Source: Cytobacillus praedii
GTDB taxonomy: Bacteria > Bacillota > Bacilli > Bacillales > Cytobacillaceae
DNA: 64,000 bases
Assembly: GCF_001439605.1 (NCBI RefSeq)
Contig: NZ_LMBX01000012.1
Span: forward strand, 28,389-92,388
Direction of reading: 5' to 3'
Program-made: the position numbers and the translations under genes
Shown here: positions 44,839 to 54,151 of the stretch, piece after piece
Layout of the letters: each line of letters opens with the position of its first letter
Position numbering within the stretch: the stretch's first letter is position 1
The notes under the pieces: generated by a model
What the model was told of the DNA's origin: nothing
Database searches by the model: none
Seen by the model: the letters and a program-made list of their open reading frames with translations, nothing else

Positions 44839-45129
44839 TTGAAAATAGTAATTAATGACCAAGCTGCTAACTGGTATAAAGAGGAAATGGAGCTGAATAC
44901 TGGAGACTACGTTCGTTTTTTTGCCCGATATGGCGGCCATAGTACTGTACAGCAAGGCTTTTCGTTGGGCATTTCAACTGAAGAACCGCTTGATGCTGGC
45001 ATATCAACAACAAAAGATGGCATTACCTATTATATTGAGCAAAAAGATTTGTGGTATTTCGATAACCATAATCTCTTTGTTGAATTTAATGAAAAAGCAA
45101 AAGAACCTGAATTTAAATACGAAAAATAA
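44839..45129 (+). CDS. yneR: HesB-like protein YneR
   Basis: A 96-residue IscA/HesB-type fold protein of the YneR subgroup: IVINDQAANWYKEEM, VRFFARYGGHSTVQQGFSLG. It lacks the three cysteines of true A-type iron-sulfur carriers, as usual for YneR. Role unknown. AAGGAGGAG precedes the start. Position next to yneQ and yneP matches B. subtilis. Confidence 0.9.
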   Translation: MKIVINDQAANWYKEEMELNTGDYVRFFARYGGHSTVQQGFSLGISTEEPLDAGISTTKDGITYYIEQKDLWYFDNHNLFVEFNEKAKEPEFKYEK

Positions 45130-45131
45130 CA

Positions 45132-45169
45132 AAAAAAGAGTTACAGACATGTTCTGCTAACTCTTTTTT
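45132..45169. terminator. Bidirectional terminator
   Basis: AAAAAAGAGTTA...TAACTCTTTTTT hairpin between the convergent yneR and yneQ; it overlaps the last codons of yneQ. Confidence 0.75.
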
Positions 45170-45462
45170 CCTTCCCAAATATGATCTTCAAGCCCTTCTG
45201 CTTCTAATATCTTTGCTTGGTGTTCCCCAATTAAATCATAATGGGAATACCCGTCTTTCCGCCTATGTATCCATTCGGGCCGTAACTGATATTTTTTTCC
45301 CCATTCAATTAGGCGGTTCATATCGCTGCAGCCAACTTTAGTCACCGTCTTATACCCTGGAAAGCGGTCATCTAGCCAAAAATGTGTTAAAAAGGCTAAT
45401 TCACCTTGATCAATCTTAGTTTTCCATTCTTTTATGTCTTTCTTTTTTAAACCAAATGCCAA
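45157..45462 (-). CDS. yneQ: Conserved hypothetical protein YneQ
   Basis: A 101-residue protein with conserved FLTHFWLDDRFPGYKTVTKV and HRRKDGYSHYDLIGEHQ. Function unknown. I propose TTG at 45462 (MAFGLKKKDIKEW), six bases after GGTGGTG; a longer frame from TTG 45477 lacks a ribosome binding site. The call rests on position and the motif pattern remembered for this family. Confidence 0.75.
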   Translation of the reverse strand: MAFGLKKKDIKEWKTKIDQGELAFLTHFWLDDRFPGYKTVTKVGCSDMNRLIEWGKKYQLRPEWIHRRKDGYSHYDLIGEHQAKILEAEGLEDHIWEGKKS

Positions 45463-45497
45463 AGCCTGCACCACCAATCGTATAAAAAGAAGAGATC

Positions 45498-45530
45498 AGG
45501 AGCGATATCTTCCTAAGCGCTTACGCTCCT
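45498..45530 (-). repeat. Short hairpin related to the REP element
   Basis: AGGAGCG...CGCTCCT arms; on the minus strand it contains AGCGTAAGCGC, the opening of REP copy A. It may be a truncated copy, and can also serve as a weak terminator of yneP. Confidence 0.4.
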
Positions 45531-45535
45531 CAAAA

Positions 45536-45970
45536 TTAATTAGCTTCTACTGGTTGTTTCTTTGCTTTTTCATACGCTTCATGCCATTCAGGATATTTTT
45601 TTCTAATCGAAAGCGGGCGGAAGGAGTCCTTTTTTACACATACATGCTTAGTAAGACCAGTAACAGCTAATTCCCCCTCTTCATTGAAAATTTCATATCC
45701 GTAATTGACACGTAATCCATCATACTCTTCTATCCAAGTTTTCACAATTGCTTTTTGTCCATAAAGAAGCGGTTTTTTATATGATGCTTGAATATCCATT
45801 ACCGGAGAAAGGATACCGTCCTTCTCCAATTCGGCATAATTAAAGCCTAAATCCTTAATTAATTGAGTGCGCCCTAATTCCATCCAGATTAGGTAATTAG
45901 CATGATAGACAACACCCATTTGATCAGTCTCCGCATATCTTACTTCAATTTCCCTCGTTGAAACAAACAT
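45536..45970 (-). CDS. yneP: Acyl-CoA thioesterase YneP (hot-dog fold)
   Basis: A 144-residue single hot-dog domain of the YbgC/4HBT family: VRYAETDQMGVVYHANYLIWME with the catalytic Asp and the following helix, DIQASYKKPLLYG. Hydrolyses acyl-CoA thioesters. It starts two bases after the AAA ATPase stop, so the two are probably co-transcribed. Confidence 0.9.
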   Translation of the reverse strand: MFVSTREIEVRYAETDQMGVVYHANYLIWMELGRTQLIKDLGFNYAELEKDGILSPVMDIQASYKKPLLYGQKAIVKTWIEEYDGLRVNYGYEIFNEEGELAVTGLTKHVCVKKDSFRPLSIRKKYPEWHEAYEKAKKQPVEAN

Positions 45971-45972
45971 TT

Positions 45973-48312
45973 TTATTCCCCTTTTCCTAATCTGAAAATG
46001 GCAGTTTCAAAATCAGATTTTTCTAGGTTGTTCACTTTTTCCAATCGATTATTTTGCTTGTCTACTTCTTCCATTAATCTTAGCGCCTGTGACTGAATGG
46101 CTTCATCTGTTACATTCGTTGCGAATCTGGCATTCCCATTAATTGTTATACTATCCAATGATTCTTTGAGATAGTTCAGAGCATCTGAAGATATATGATA
46201 CTGATAATATGAGGCATAGTTAATGATAATTTGCAGCAATTCTTCATTAGAATAATCATTAAATTGGAAAAACTTCTTAAATCTCGATCTTAACCCTGGA
46301 TTACTTTTTAGTAATTCATCCATTTCCTTTGGATAACCAGCCAAAATGACAACTAAATTTTCATTATGCTTCGTCATTTCATCAACAAGCGTGTTAACTA
46401 CTTCCTTACCAAAATCCCCTTGAGAAGAAGACAGCAACGAATACGCCTCATCAATAAAAAGAACACCGCCAAGTGCATCTCGAATCATTTTTTTTGTTTT
46501 TATAGCTGTTTGCCCAACATAGCCAGCAACAAAATCTGCGCGGCTAGTAACAACTAAATGGCCTCTTTTCAGCACCCCGCATTCCCTCAAGAGCTCTGCA
46601 AAAATTTTTGCAACTGTTGTCTTACCTGTTCCAGGGTTGCCAGTAAACACGGAATGAAGCTGGATTGGAACGACGGGCAATCCTTTTTCTCTCCTAATTT
46701 GCTGCATTTTCACAAAAGAAATCAGCATCTTTACTTCATTTTTTATTAAGTCAAGTCCAATTAGTTGATCTAATTGTTCCCTTGGATTCACTGCCTTTTC
46801 GGACTTGATTACTTCGAAATCCTCTTTTTCAAGCAGTGTATACGTCAAAATATGCTTGTCCAGTGAAGAATGTGAACCCTTTTTAAAAATTGCGCCTAGG
46901 ACTAAATCGTGAACGGTCCGTGCATTGCCAAACGTATCATCCACTCGTTCCTTATCAATCGTTTTTTCAAGTTCCAGCTTTGCATCATCTGTCATCACAT
47001 AATCATTTTCTATTGCAAGCTTCTCAGCAATCCCGATTAGTTCGGCGTTCGAATAGTCAGGAAGCTGGATATGATTAGATTGTGGAAAGCGGCTTCTTAA
47101 GCCTGGATTGGCATCTAAAAACTGTCTCATCTCATCTGGATAACCAGCCAATATAACTGCAAATTTCCCGCCATATTCTGGTCCAGTCATCAATGAAACG
47201 AGCGTATCGATTGCTGTCTGTCCATAATCGTTTCCAGATTGTCCCTCTCTTTTAAGACTGTACGCTTCATCGATAAAAAGGACTCCACCAAGCGCTTTTT
47301 CCACCATTGTGCGAACATTTTCTTCTGTTTGACCAACAAAGGAACCAACAAGCTGTGAGCGGTCTGCTTCAACTACATCTTCTCGCGGCAGAACGCCAAG
47401 CTCATGATAAATTTTAGCCAATAAGCGAGCAATTGTCGTTTTCCCTGTCCCTGGATTCCCAGTTAAGACCATGTTTAAGCTCATTTCATCCTTTACTTGA
47501 AATCCAAGTTTCTTTCGTTCCTTTTGATAGGTAAGGAAGCGATAGTAATCATTTACTCTCTTTTTCACATGGACAAGTCCAATCATTCCCTCTAGCTCTT
47601 CAAGAGGATTCCTTTCTGATTCTGCCTCCTCATTCTCGTCAGCAAACATCTCGGCCCATTCTTTTTTCAAATCTTCAATTCGATCTAAGTGCCTCTTCAT
47701 GTCACTATAATAAGTCGAAGTATAGAATACACCCGCTATCGATTGATCATATTCTTCTGATGCCTTCAAGAACAAGGCTGTCTCTTCAATGACCTCTTCC
47801 AATAGGAGAACCAGTTTCTCATGTGTATGCTGTAAACTGAGATCCTTTCTCTTTTGGGCATTTTCCTTCCCTCTTTGTAATTGATCTCTTTCAGCATCTG
47901 CATGATCAAGAAATTGTTGGCAAATAAGCAAAAATTGCTCTGCTGTTTTTTTCTTTGCTTGCCTGTTATCTGTTTCTCTTAATGGCGGAAAAACAAGTGT
48001 ATCAAGGGTTTCTTCTTTCTTTTTCCATTCGAATTGCCCTAATAATTCTGCTGCTCTTTCGTTCTTTTCATTTAATTGATTCGCTTTCTTGAGCCATGCC
48101 AAGCTTAATGAATCCTGCTTATATTTATTCATTCTCGATAAGGAAGCAATTGTTAATAGTTCAGAAGCAAGCTTTGGATCAGAATTTTCATCTAATGATT
48201 TGATTGCTGATAATAAATCCGCTTCATTCTTTATGTACTTATTTTGAATTAATTCCTGTTCCCATTGCTGCCATTTGTCTATAATTGACTGCTTTTGTCT
48301 TTGTTTTTCCAT
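45973..48312 (-). CDS. Tandem AAA+ ATPase, SpoVK/CbxX type
   Basis: About 779 residues with an N-terminal helical region (tetratricopeptide-like, about 1-240) and two AAA domains, each with GNPGTGKTT Walker A and VLFIDEAYSL Walker B, and the RSQLVGSFVGQTE / RADFVAGYVGQTA pore region. SpoVK of B. subtilis has one such domain. The first in-frame ATG (48393) lies inside the tlp terminator, so I use ATG 48312; ATG 48342 is also possible. Inserted between tlp and yneP relative to B. subtilis. Confidence 0.82.
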   Translation of the reverse strand: MEKQRQKQSIIDKWQQWEQELIQNKYIKNEADLLSAIKSLDENSDPKLASELLTIASLSRMNKYKQDSLSLAWLKKANQLNEKNERAAELLGQFEWKKKEETLDTLVFPPLRETDNRQAKKKTAEQFLLICQQFLDHADAERDQLQRGKENAQKRKDLSLQHTHEKLVLLLEEVIEETALFLKASEEYDQSIAGVFYTSTYYSDMKRHLDRIEDLKKEWAEMFADENEEAESERNPLEELEGMIGLVHVKKRVNDYYRFLTYQKERKKLGFQVKDEMSLNMVLTGNPGTGKTTIARLLAKIYHELGVLPREDVVEADRSQLVGSFVGQTEENVRTMVEKALGGVLFIDEAYSLKREGQSGNDYGQTAIDTLVSLMTGPEYGGKFAVILAGYPDEMRQFLDANPGLRSRFPQSNHIQLPDYSNAELIGIAEKLAIENDYVMTDDAKLELEKTIDKERVDDTFGNARTVHDLVLGAIFKKGSHSSLDKHILTYTLLEKEDFEVIKSEKAVNPREQLDQLIGLDLIKNEVKMLISFVKMQQIRREKGLPVVPIQLHSVFTGNPGTGKTTVAKIFAELLRECGVLKRGHLVVTSRADFVAGYVGQTAIKTKKMIRDALGGVLFIDEAYSLLSSSQGDFGKEVVNTLVDEMTKHNENLVVILAGYPKEMDELLKSNPGLRSRFKKFFQFNDYSNEELLQIIINYASYYQYHISSDALNYLKESLDSITINGNARFATNVTDEAIQSQALRLMEEVDKQNNRLEKVNNLEKSDFETAIFRLGKGE

Positions 48313-48377
48313 AATCTCACACTTCTTCTTATCAAATTCCATACCTATCATATCATATTTACCTGCATCCTTTATAG

Positions 48378-48407
48378 GAAAAGACCTGTCCATTTGGAAC
48401 AGGTCTT
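48378..48407 (-). terminator. Rho-independent terminator of tlp
   Basis: AAGACCTGT (48381-48389) and ACAGGTCTT (48399-48407) stem followed by TTCC in the minus direction. It overlaps the upstream in-frame extension of the AAA ATPase gene. Confidence 0.65.
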
Positions 48408-48423
48408 CTTAGGTTACATGTTG

Positions 48424-48663
48424 TTATTGATTATATCCATTTTGTCTAGCTTGGGATTCATCCTCAATTTCAGAGCGCATCGCATCAATACTTTCCTTTC
48501 TGCGCTCGTTTTTAGCTTCAACTCTAGCTCGATCCTCTGCATTCGAAAATTCTAATGTTTCTTCCGCTTCATGTATATTTTCGATTGTATTTTGAACCAT
48601 CGTTTGTAACTTTTCAACATTGTCACTGCGATCATCTAGTTTTGGTTTATTATTATAGGCCAT
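48424..48663 (-). CDS. tlp: Small acid-soluble spore protein Tlp
   Basis: A 79-residue thioredoxin-like spore protein: [31 protein letters not shown] and the C-terminal [10 protein letters not shown]. Start ATG at 48663, nine bases after AGGAGG. Made in the forespore. In B. subtilis it is co-transcribed with sspN; here 319 bases and a terminator separate them. That gap (48664-48940) shows no gene. Confidence 0.95.
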   Translation of the reverse strand: MAYNNKPKLDDRSDNVEKLQTMVQNTIENIHEAEETLEFSNAEDRARVEAKNERRKESIDAMRSEIEDESQARQNGYNQ

Positions 48664-48940
48664 ACTCCTAGTCCTCCTAATATTGTTGTAGTAATACGCA
48701 TTTAGTTTGTGAATTAAGAGTAAAAATATCAACGGAAAAAAGTGGTTGTTTAAAAAGAAAACACAAACAACTTGTTTGGCTTTGTATGGATTGAGCAGCT
48801 CCTGACGGCATAATGGATACACGAAGATCCATAAGACATTCATTCTAGACCTTTTGAGGAAAGGGCGTCAAATTTACGCTAGTGTTTGCTTTGGACTGAC
48901 CTTCAATTTTAAAATGTTATCTTTTTTATTCAATTTAAAT

Positions 48941-48964
48941 ACCACCGTAAATTAATACGGTGGT
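48941..48964 (-). terminator. Rho-independent terminator of sspN
   Basis: ACCACCGTA (48941-48949) and TACGGTGGT (48956-48964) stem, followed in the minus direction by ATTTAAATTG, a weak tail. Confidence 0.55.
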
Positions 48965-48982
48965 TATTAAGGATAGATATAA

Positions 48983-49126
48983 TTATTCACCTTTGGTTTG
49001 CATTACCTGCGGCACTCCGCCAGTGTTGCTTTGCATTTTTTTGCCATTATTTCCTCCATAGCCTCTTGGTTGCGTACCAATATGGTTTGGATTAAATTTT
49101 CTTGCATCTCTTTTTGGATTTCCCAT
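48983..49126 (-). CDS. sspN: Acid-soluble spore protein SspN
   Basis: A 47-residue spore protein: MGNPKRDARKFNPNHIGTQP, KKMQSNTGG and the diagnostic end VMQTKGE, as in B. subtilis SspN. GAGGAGGG precedes the ATG. Minor spore-core protein expressed in the forespore. Too short for many gene callers. Confidence 0.93.
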   Translation of the reverse strand: MGNPKRDARKFNPNHIGTQPRGYGGNNGKKMQSNTGGVPQVMQTKGE

Positions 49127-49190
49127 AAAAATATCCCTCCTCAATTTAAGTATGGTCATTTGAGAAGGGAGTTATTTCTTGTAAATATTG

Positions 49191-49322
49191 TTATTCAGCT
49201 TTATTTAATCGCTTTTGTTCTAATCGTGCCTCAATTCTATCCATAGCGGCTTGATCTTTTAATATTTGCCGTTTATTTTCTAAAACAAGATCGGCGAATG
49301 AACGTTTTCTTGGTTTTCTCAT
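49191..49322 (-). CDS. FbpB-family small basic protein
   Basis: A 43-residue basic protein: MRKPRKRSFADLVLENKRQI, then DQAAMDRIEARLEQ. B. subtilis FbpB works with the small RNA FsrA in iron sparing; most family members are unstudied. Ribosome binding site GGAAGGTG. It lies between sspN and yneN. Confidence 0.8.
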   Translation of the reverse strand: MRKPRKRSFADLVLENKRQILKDQAAMDRIEARLEQKRLNKAE

Positions 49323-49426
49323 TAGTTATTTCACCTTCCTTTAATCCTATATTAACAGTTATTATTCACAAAAAACTTTGTAATTATTACAACTTTTTGA
49401 AAATTTATTTGTTTTAGCAAAATAAA

Positions 49427-49454
49427 AAGCATCAGCTGCATACTCTGATGCTTT
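49427..49454 (-). terminator. Rho-independent terminator of yneN
   Basis: AAAGCATCAG (49427-49436) and CTGATGCTTT (49445-49454) stem followed by TTATTTTG in the minus direction. Confidence 0.75.
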
Positions 49455-49460
49455 AACATT

Positions 49461-49994
49461 TTATAAACCTGTATATTCCTTCATCATCTCAACAGTCATT
49501 GCACTTAAATGCTTATGCCGGATGATGCCGTCCTCATCAATAAAATACGTGGTTGGAATGGTCAGGATTTTGTAGATTGAGCTTACTTTATCTTTTTCAT
49601 CTAATAAGATAGGAAAATGAACATCCATTTTCTTTGCAAAGCCAGCAACATCAGCTTCAGGATCAATATTTACCGCAAGAATGACCACATCATTTTTAGC
49701 TAGCTCAAAAAATTTTTGCATATCCGGCATTTCCTTTTTACACGGCGGGCACCAAGTTGCCCAAAAATTAAGCATGATCTTTTGTCCTTTAAAATCAGAA
49801 AGACGGACTGTTTCACCTGCCAAATTTTTTAATTCAAAATCCGGAGCCTTTAGCCCTACCGCCAGACCGGGGAGATTATTTGTCTGAATCGATTCAACTT
49901 CTTGCTCTTCCTTTGCATTCTTTTCCATTGCTTGAACGATTGCGACTGTCATTAAGCCGCATAAAAAAACGATAGCTATTACTTTTTTTAACAT
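49461..49994 (-). CDS. yneN: Thiol-disulfide oxidoreductase YneN (ResA/TlpA type)
   Basis: A 177-residue membrane-anchored thioredoxin-fold protein: N-terminal segment (about 4-23), LKAPDFELKNLAG, the redox motif NFWATWCPPCKKEMP and the cis-proline TIPTTYFID. It works outside the membrane, probably reducing disulfides in cytochrome maturation or spore proteins. ATG 49994, nine bases after AAAGGTG; an upstream ATG in frame has no ribosome binding site. Position downstream of acnA as in B. subtilis. Confidence 0.9.
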   Translation of the reverse strand: MLKKVIAIVFLCGLMTVAIVQAMEKNAKEEQEVESIQTNNLPGLAVGLKAPDFELKNLAGETVRLSDFKGQKIMLNFWATWCPPCKKEMPDMQKFFELAKNDVVILAVNIDPEADVAGFAKKMDVHFPILLDEKDKVSSIYKILTIPTTYFIDEDGIIRHKHLSAMTVEMMKEYTGL

Positions 49995-50107
49995 GCTGTT
50001 CCACACCTTTTTTAACCTTATATGGTTATTGTAACCCAGACACAAATAAAAAATAAGATGATTTCCCTTAGGTTAGACAAGGTAATTGTGACAATTTTAA
50101 AAATAAA

Positions 50108-50145
50108 AAAGCATGCCATTTCATTTCTGAAATCACATGCCTTTT
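50108..50145 (-). terminator. Rho-independent terminator of acnA
   Basis: GGCATG...CATGCC arms with an inner ATTTCA/TGAAAT stem, followed by TTTTTTATTTT in the minus direction. Confidence 0.75.
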
Positions 50146-50153
50146 ATAATCAT

Positions 50154-52862
50154 TTAGTTAGCTAGCTTTTCACGAAGAACCATTTGCAAGATTCCTCCGT
50201 GACGGTAGTAATCAATTTCAACTTCTGAATCGAAACGAACAAGTACTTCAAACGTTTTCTTATTTCCATTTTCATCGGTAGCAGTAACTTGAACAAGATC
50301 ACGAGGTCGTACGCTTTCATCTACTTGAACATCGATTGTTTCTTTGCCAGTTAAGCCAAGCGTTTCAGCACTTTCACCATCTTTAAACTGAAGCGGCAGA
50401 ACGCCCATTAATACAAGGTTTGAACGGTGAATACGCTCGTAGCTTTCTGCAATAACTGTTTTAATTCCCAACAGGTTTGTTCCTTTTGCAGCCCAGTCAC
50501 GAGAAGATCCCATTCCATAATCTTTACCAGCAAGAACAACAAGACCAGTTCCATCTTCTTTATACTTCATGCAAGCGTCATAAATTGAAGTGACTTCACC
50601 AGTTGGCCAGTAAGTTGTGAATCCGCCTTCTGTGCCAGGTGCAATTTGATTACGAATACGAATGTTTGCGAAAGTTCCGCGCATCATCACTTCATGGTTT
50701 CCACGACGAGATCCGTATGAGTTAAAATCACGAACTTCCACACCATTTTCTCGTAAATATTTTCCAGCAGGCGTATCTTTACCGATTGCACCAGCAGGAG
50801 AAATATGGTCCGTTGTTACAGAATCACCGAATTTACCAACAACACGTAAACCATTCAAAGGTTTTACTTCGTCAGGATCAGGCTTTAAGCCCTCAAAGAA
50901 CGGTGGGTTTTGAATATATGTTGATGTTTCATCAAATGTATAAAGTGGCTCATTGCTCGTTTGAATTTTATTCCAAAGTGCATTGTCACCAAATACATTC
51001 TCATATTCAGCACGGAACAAATCAGGAGTAACTGTTTGTTTCACTACTTTATTAATTTCAGCAGACGTTGGCCAAATATCCTTAAAGAATACATCATTTC
51101 CGTCTTTATCTTTCCCAATAGCATCTTTCTGAAGATCGATATCTACTGTTCCAGCAAGTGCATAAGCAACAACAAGCGGTGGTGAAGCTAAATAGTTGGC
51201 TTTTACAAGCGGGTGAATACGTCCTTCAAAGTTACGGTTACCAGAAAGGACAGATGTAACAAGAAGATCGCTCTCAGCTACAGCTTTTTCAATCTCTTCT
51301 TTCAATGGACCCGAGTTACCGATACATGTCGTACAACCGTAGCCTACAAGGTTAAAGCCAAGCTGATCAAGGTAAGGAAGAAGTCCTGAATCACGCAAGT
51401 AACCTGTTACTACTTTTGATCCTGGAGCTAAAGATGTTTTCACGAATTTAGGTACTTCCATGCCAAGTTCAACTGCTTTTTTAGCAACTAAGCCTGCACC
51501 TACCAGTACATACGGGTTAGAAGTGTTTGTACAGCTAGTAATTGCTGCGATGGCAACTGCTCCAGTTTTCATTTGCGTTGTATCGCCATTATTGAATTTT
51601 ACTGTCACTTCTTTGTCGATTTCTTTTTCATCTAAACCAAATCCTTGGTTTCCTTGAGGAGCTGTTAAAGCAGCATTGAATTCTTTCTTCATTGCCGAAA
51701 GCGGAATTAAATCTTGAGGACGCTTTGGACCTGATAAATTCGCTTCGATTTCTGAAAGATTAATTTCTACCACATTTGTATAAACTGGCTCTAATGCAGG
51801 ATCAAAGAATAATCCATTTTCTTTGCTATATGTTTCAACTACTTTAATTTGTTCTTCCGAACGTCCTGTTAAACGCATATATTCAAGAGCTTCATCATCC
51901 ACTGGGAAGAATCCGCATGTTGCCCCATATTCAGGTGCCATATTTGCAATTGTTGCACGATCAGCAAGCGGCAATGCAGGAACACCAGGACCATAGAACT
52001 CAACAAATTTACCAACCACACCATGTGCACGTAGCACTTGTGTTACTTTTAACGCAAGATCAGTAGCTGTTGTACCATCTGGAAGCTCTCCAGTAAGCTT
52101 TACTCCTACAACTTCAGGAACTGGGAAATAAGAAGGCTGTCCAAGCATCCCTGCTTCTGCTTCAATTCCACCTACACCCCATCCAAGTACGCCAATCCCA
52201 TTAATCATTGTTGTATGGGAATCTGTTCCTACCAATGAATCAGGGAACGCTTCAAATTCTCCATCTTCATTTTCAATTGCATGAACAACATTTGCTAAAT
52301 ACTCTAAGTTAACTTGGTGAACAATACCTGTTGCTGGTGGAACAGCACGATAATTATCAAATGCCTTTTGTGCCCAGCTTAGGAATTGATAACGTTCTGC
52401 ATTCCGTTCAAATTCAAGCTCCATGTTTAAATCCAGTGCTTCTGCAGTACCAAATTTATCAACTTGTACGGAGTGGTCAATTACAAGGTCTACTGGCTTA
52501 AGTGGATTAATTTTGTCTGGATCTCCACCCATGTCTGCCATTGCTTTACGTAAGGATGCTAAATCTACAACTGCTGGAACACCTGTAAAGTCTTGAAGGA
52601 TAACACGTGAAGGTTTGAATGGAACATCTACTTCCTTCACTTCACTAGTTCCCCATTTTGCTAAGTTTTCAACATGCTCTTTAGTAATTACACGTCCGTC
52701 ATATTGACGAAGAACAGATTCTAATAGAACTTTAATAGAGTAAGGTAATTTGGATACATTGCCAGCGCCAGCTTCTTCAAGTGCGCCTAAATGATAATAG
52801 TGGTAACGCTTCCCGTCCAAGTCAAAAGATTTACGGGCATTAAATACATCATTTTTTGCCAT
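50154..52862 (-). CDS. acnA: Aconitate hydratase
   Basis: A 902-residue cytosolic aconitase of the IRP/AcnA type (citB in B. subtilis). Cluster cysteines: [11 protein letters not shown] and [13 protein letters not shown]; also [20 protein letters not shown] and the swivelling C-terminal domain with [11 protein letters not shown]. It interconverts citrate and isocitrate; the apo-form of such enzymes binds RNA. Preceded by a promoter with a CcpC dyad 66 bases upstream of the predicted start. Confidence 0.98.
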   Translation of the reverse strand: MAKNDVFNARKSFDLDGKRYHYYHLGALEEAGAGNVSKLPYSIKVLLESVLRQYDGRVITKEHVENLAKWGTSEVKEVDVPFKPSRVILQDFTGVPAVVDLASLRKAMADMGGDPDKINPLKPVDLVIDHSVQVDKFGTAEALDLNMELEFERNAERYQFLSWAQKAFDNYRAVPPATGIVHQVNLEYLANVVHAIENEDGEFEAFPDSLVGTDSHTTMINGIGVLGWGVGGIEAEAGMLGQPSYFPVPEVVGVKLTGELPDGTTATDLALKVTQVLRAHGVVGKFVEFYGPGVPALPLADRATIANMAPEYGATCGFFPVDDEALEYMRLTGRSEEQIKVVETYSKENGLFFDPALEPVYTNVVEINLSEIEANLSGPKRPQDLIPLSAMKKEFNAALTAPQGNQGFGLDEKEIDKEVTVKFNNGDTTQMKTGAVAIAAITSCTNTSNPYVLVGAGLVAKKAVELGMEVPKFVKTSLAPGSKVVTGYLRDSGLLPYLDQLGFNLVGYGCTTCIGNSGPLKEEIEKAVAESDLLVTSVLSGNRNFEGRIHPLVKANYLASPPLVVAYALAGTVDIDLQKDAIGKDKDGNDVFFKDIWPTSAEINKVVKQTVTPDLFRAEYENVFGDNALWNKIQTSNEPLYTFDETSTYIQNPPFFEGLKPDPDEVKPLNGLRVVGKFGDSVTTDHISPAGAIGKDTPAGKYLRENGVEVRDFNSYGSRRGNHEVMMRGTFANIRIRNQIAPGTEGGFTTYWPTGEVTSIYDACMKYKEDGTGLVVLAGKDYGMGSSRDWAAKGTNLLGIKTVIAESYERIHRSNLVLMGVLPLQFKDGESAETLGLTGKETIDVQVDESVRPRDLVQVTATDENGNKKTFEVLVRFDSEVEIDYYRHGGILQMVLREKLAN

Positions 52863-52959
52863 GGGTATATCCCCCTTTTACAAATTTACAAGAAAATAAA
52901 TATAGGAAATTGTCGAAAAGTTGGAATTTTCATCTATCCTAACTTTTCTCACAATTCTT

Positions 52960-53026
52960 ATCTTAATACAACCTTCTTTATATGTAAATAACAAGAAAGT
53001 TATTGGTTTCGATAAGTATTACTTAT
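52960..53026 (-). promoter_or_regulatory. acnA promoter with CcpC operator
   Basis: Minus strand: -35 TTTACA (52983-52988), 17-base spacer, -10 TAAGAT (52960-52965), start near 52953. ATAA-N7-TTAT (53012-53026) is centred 66 bases upstream and a half site ATAA lies near -27 (52978-52981). This is the CcpC dyad and half-dyad arrangement described for B. subtilis citB. A second dyad, AATAAC-N6-GTTATT, overlaps the -35 (52987-53004). Confidence 0.7.
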
Positions 53027-53222
53027 ACCAAATATTAATTTCTAATTTTTTTAATTAAAAAGGGGGAAATCATTAGTGTCGTTTTTTTAAGATTTCATAA
53101 AAACGACTTATTAAATTATAGTAAGAAAGTAATTTTTACCTTTAAGAAATCGGGAGGATAAACGCAAAAAAACTACATAATTTTACAAATAAAACAAAAA
53201 CTTATACATGGAGGTGAAGACG

Positions 53223-53375
53223 ATGGCAAAAAACAGGAAAGCAAAACATGTTATACCAGGAATGAATCAGGCTAAAGGTCAAGGAATGGGTGCAGGTTTT
53301 AACGAGGAATTTGCCAATGAACCACTGACAGAAAAAGAAAAGCAAAACAACAAAAAGAGGAAGAAGAATCAATAA
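53223..53375 (+). CDS. sspO: Acid-soluble spore protein SspO
   Basis: A 50-residue spore protein: [20 protein letters not shown] and [14 protein letters not shown], as in B. subtilis SspO. GGAGGTG lies six bases before the ATG. Divergent from acnA, as in B. subtilis. A GTCGTTTTT...AAAAACGAC inverted repeat (53078-53107) lies in its 5' region. Confidence 0.95.
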   Translation: MAKNRKAKHVIPGMNQAKGQGMGAGFNEEFANEPLTEKEKQNNKKRKKNQ

Positions 53376-53392
53376 TTATTTCTAGAAGCAAA

Positions 53393-53422
53393 AAAAGCCC
53401 GGTAAAATGTCGGGCTTTTGAA
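53393..53422 (+). terminator. Rho-independent terminator of sspO
   Basis: AAGCCCG (53395-53401) and CGGGCTTTT (53411-53419) hairpin with a T tail. The 53420-53586 interval shows nothing else. Confidence 0.75.
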
Positions 53423-53586
53423 TTTCATTCTATTGTAGAATTAACCAGATATTCAGGAGTTATTTTGCATGTTTATTTTGTAAGCTAGCAGTTATTTTTG
53501 TAAGACTTTGCTTTTTTTTACAAATTACATTTAGCATAGCAATGCATTATTTTTAAAGTCTTTAGGTAACTCTTGCAAATATATCT

Positions 53587-53847
53587 TTATTGAAACTCGT
53601 TTACTTCACGAACCATTGAACTTAAATCTTGTTGAAATTTCTCCAGTTGAGCTCTTTGTGTTTCTGAAGCCACTTCCAGTGCATTTTCAATTTGCTCATA
53701 GGCTTCATTCACTTCCTGCTTTAAATGCTTTAATTGATGGCCATAGCTGGCAGTATCTCTAACAATTTCATGATACAATTCTTCTGCATCTTCCATCCCC
53801 TGCTGGGCTGCTTGGAATGCTTGCTGTTTGTTCTTATTATAAGGCAT
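53587..53847 (-). CDS. Small helical hypothetical protein
   Basis: An 86-residue charged, almost wholly helical protein (NKNKQQAFQAAQQGMEDAEE, HLKQEVNEAYEQIENALEV) with coiled-coil heptads. AAGGGGTGA precedes the ATG. I do not recognise the family for certain; small proteins of this sort near ssp genes are often forespore-expressed, but that is a guess. It lies between sspO and sspP, which are adjacent in B. subtilis. Confidence 0.7.
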   Translation of the reverse strand: MPYNKNKQQAFQAAQQGMEDAEELYHEIVRDTASYGHQLKHLKQEVNEAYEQIENALEVASETQRAQLEKFQQDLSSMVREVNEFQ

Positions 53848-53959
53848 GTTCTATTCACCCCTTCTATATTTTGTACAATTAAATTGTGCAGTCCTTAAAA
53901 AATTATTCCGCATAATTTCTCATTAACATTCCATCCTATTGACTAGGAGGGATGTAGAA

Positions 53960-54103
53960 ATGAATAAAAACGATGGCAAGGATATGCGAAAAAATGCAAC
54001 AAAAGGGCATAACACAGGCCAGCCAGAACCGCTTAGCGGATCAAAGAAAGTGAAAAACCGCAATCATACAAGACAAAAGCATAACAGCAATCACGATATG
54101 TAA
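53960..54103 (+). CDS. sspP: Acid-soluble spore protein SspP
   Basis: A 47-residue spore protein, with the highly conserved [20 protein letters not shown] and an HDM end, as in B. subtilis SspP. AGGAGG nine bases before the ATG at 53960. Expressed in the forespore. Missed by a 60-residue gene cut-off. Confidence 0.95.
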   Translation: MNKNDGKDMRKNATKGHNTGQPEPLSGSKKVKNRNHTRQKHNSNHDM

Positions 54104-54112
54104 AGGTATTAA

Positions 54113-54143
54113 AAAACAGCTGTCGCTTATTGCTTCAGCTGTT
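54113..54143. terminator. Bidirectional terminator
   Basis: AACAGCTG (54115-54122) and CAGCTGTT (54136-54143) stem between convergent sspP and selA; the T-run is on the minus-strand side. Confidence 0.65.
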
Positions 54144-54151
54144 ACCCTTAT

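Noticed and set aside
48313..48393. N-terminal extension of the AAA ATPase from ATG 48393
   Set aside because: The extension overlaps the tlp terminator hairpin and lacks a ribosome binding site.
48664..48843. N-terminal extension of Tlp
   Set aside because: The upstream 60 codons are hydrophobic and unlike Tlp; ATG 48663 has AGGAGG at good spacing.
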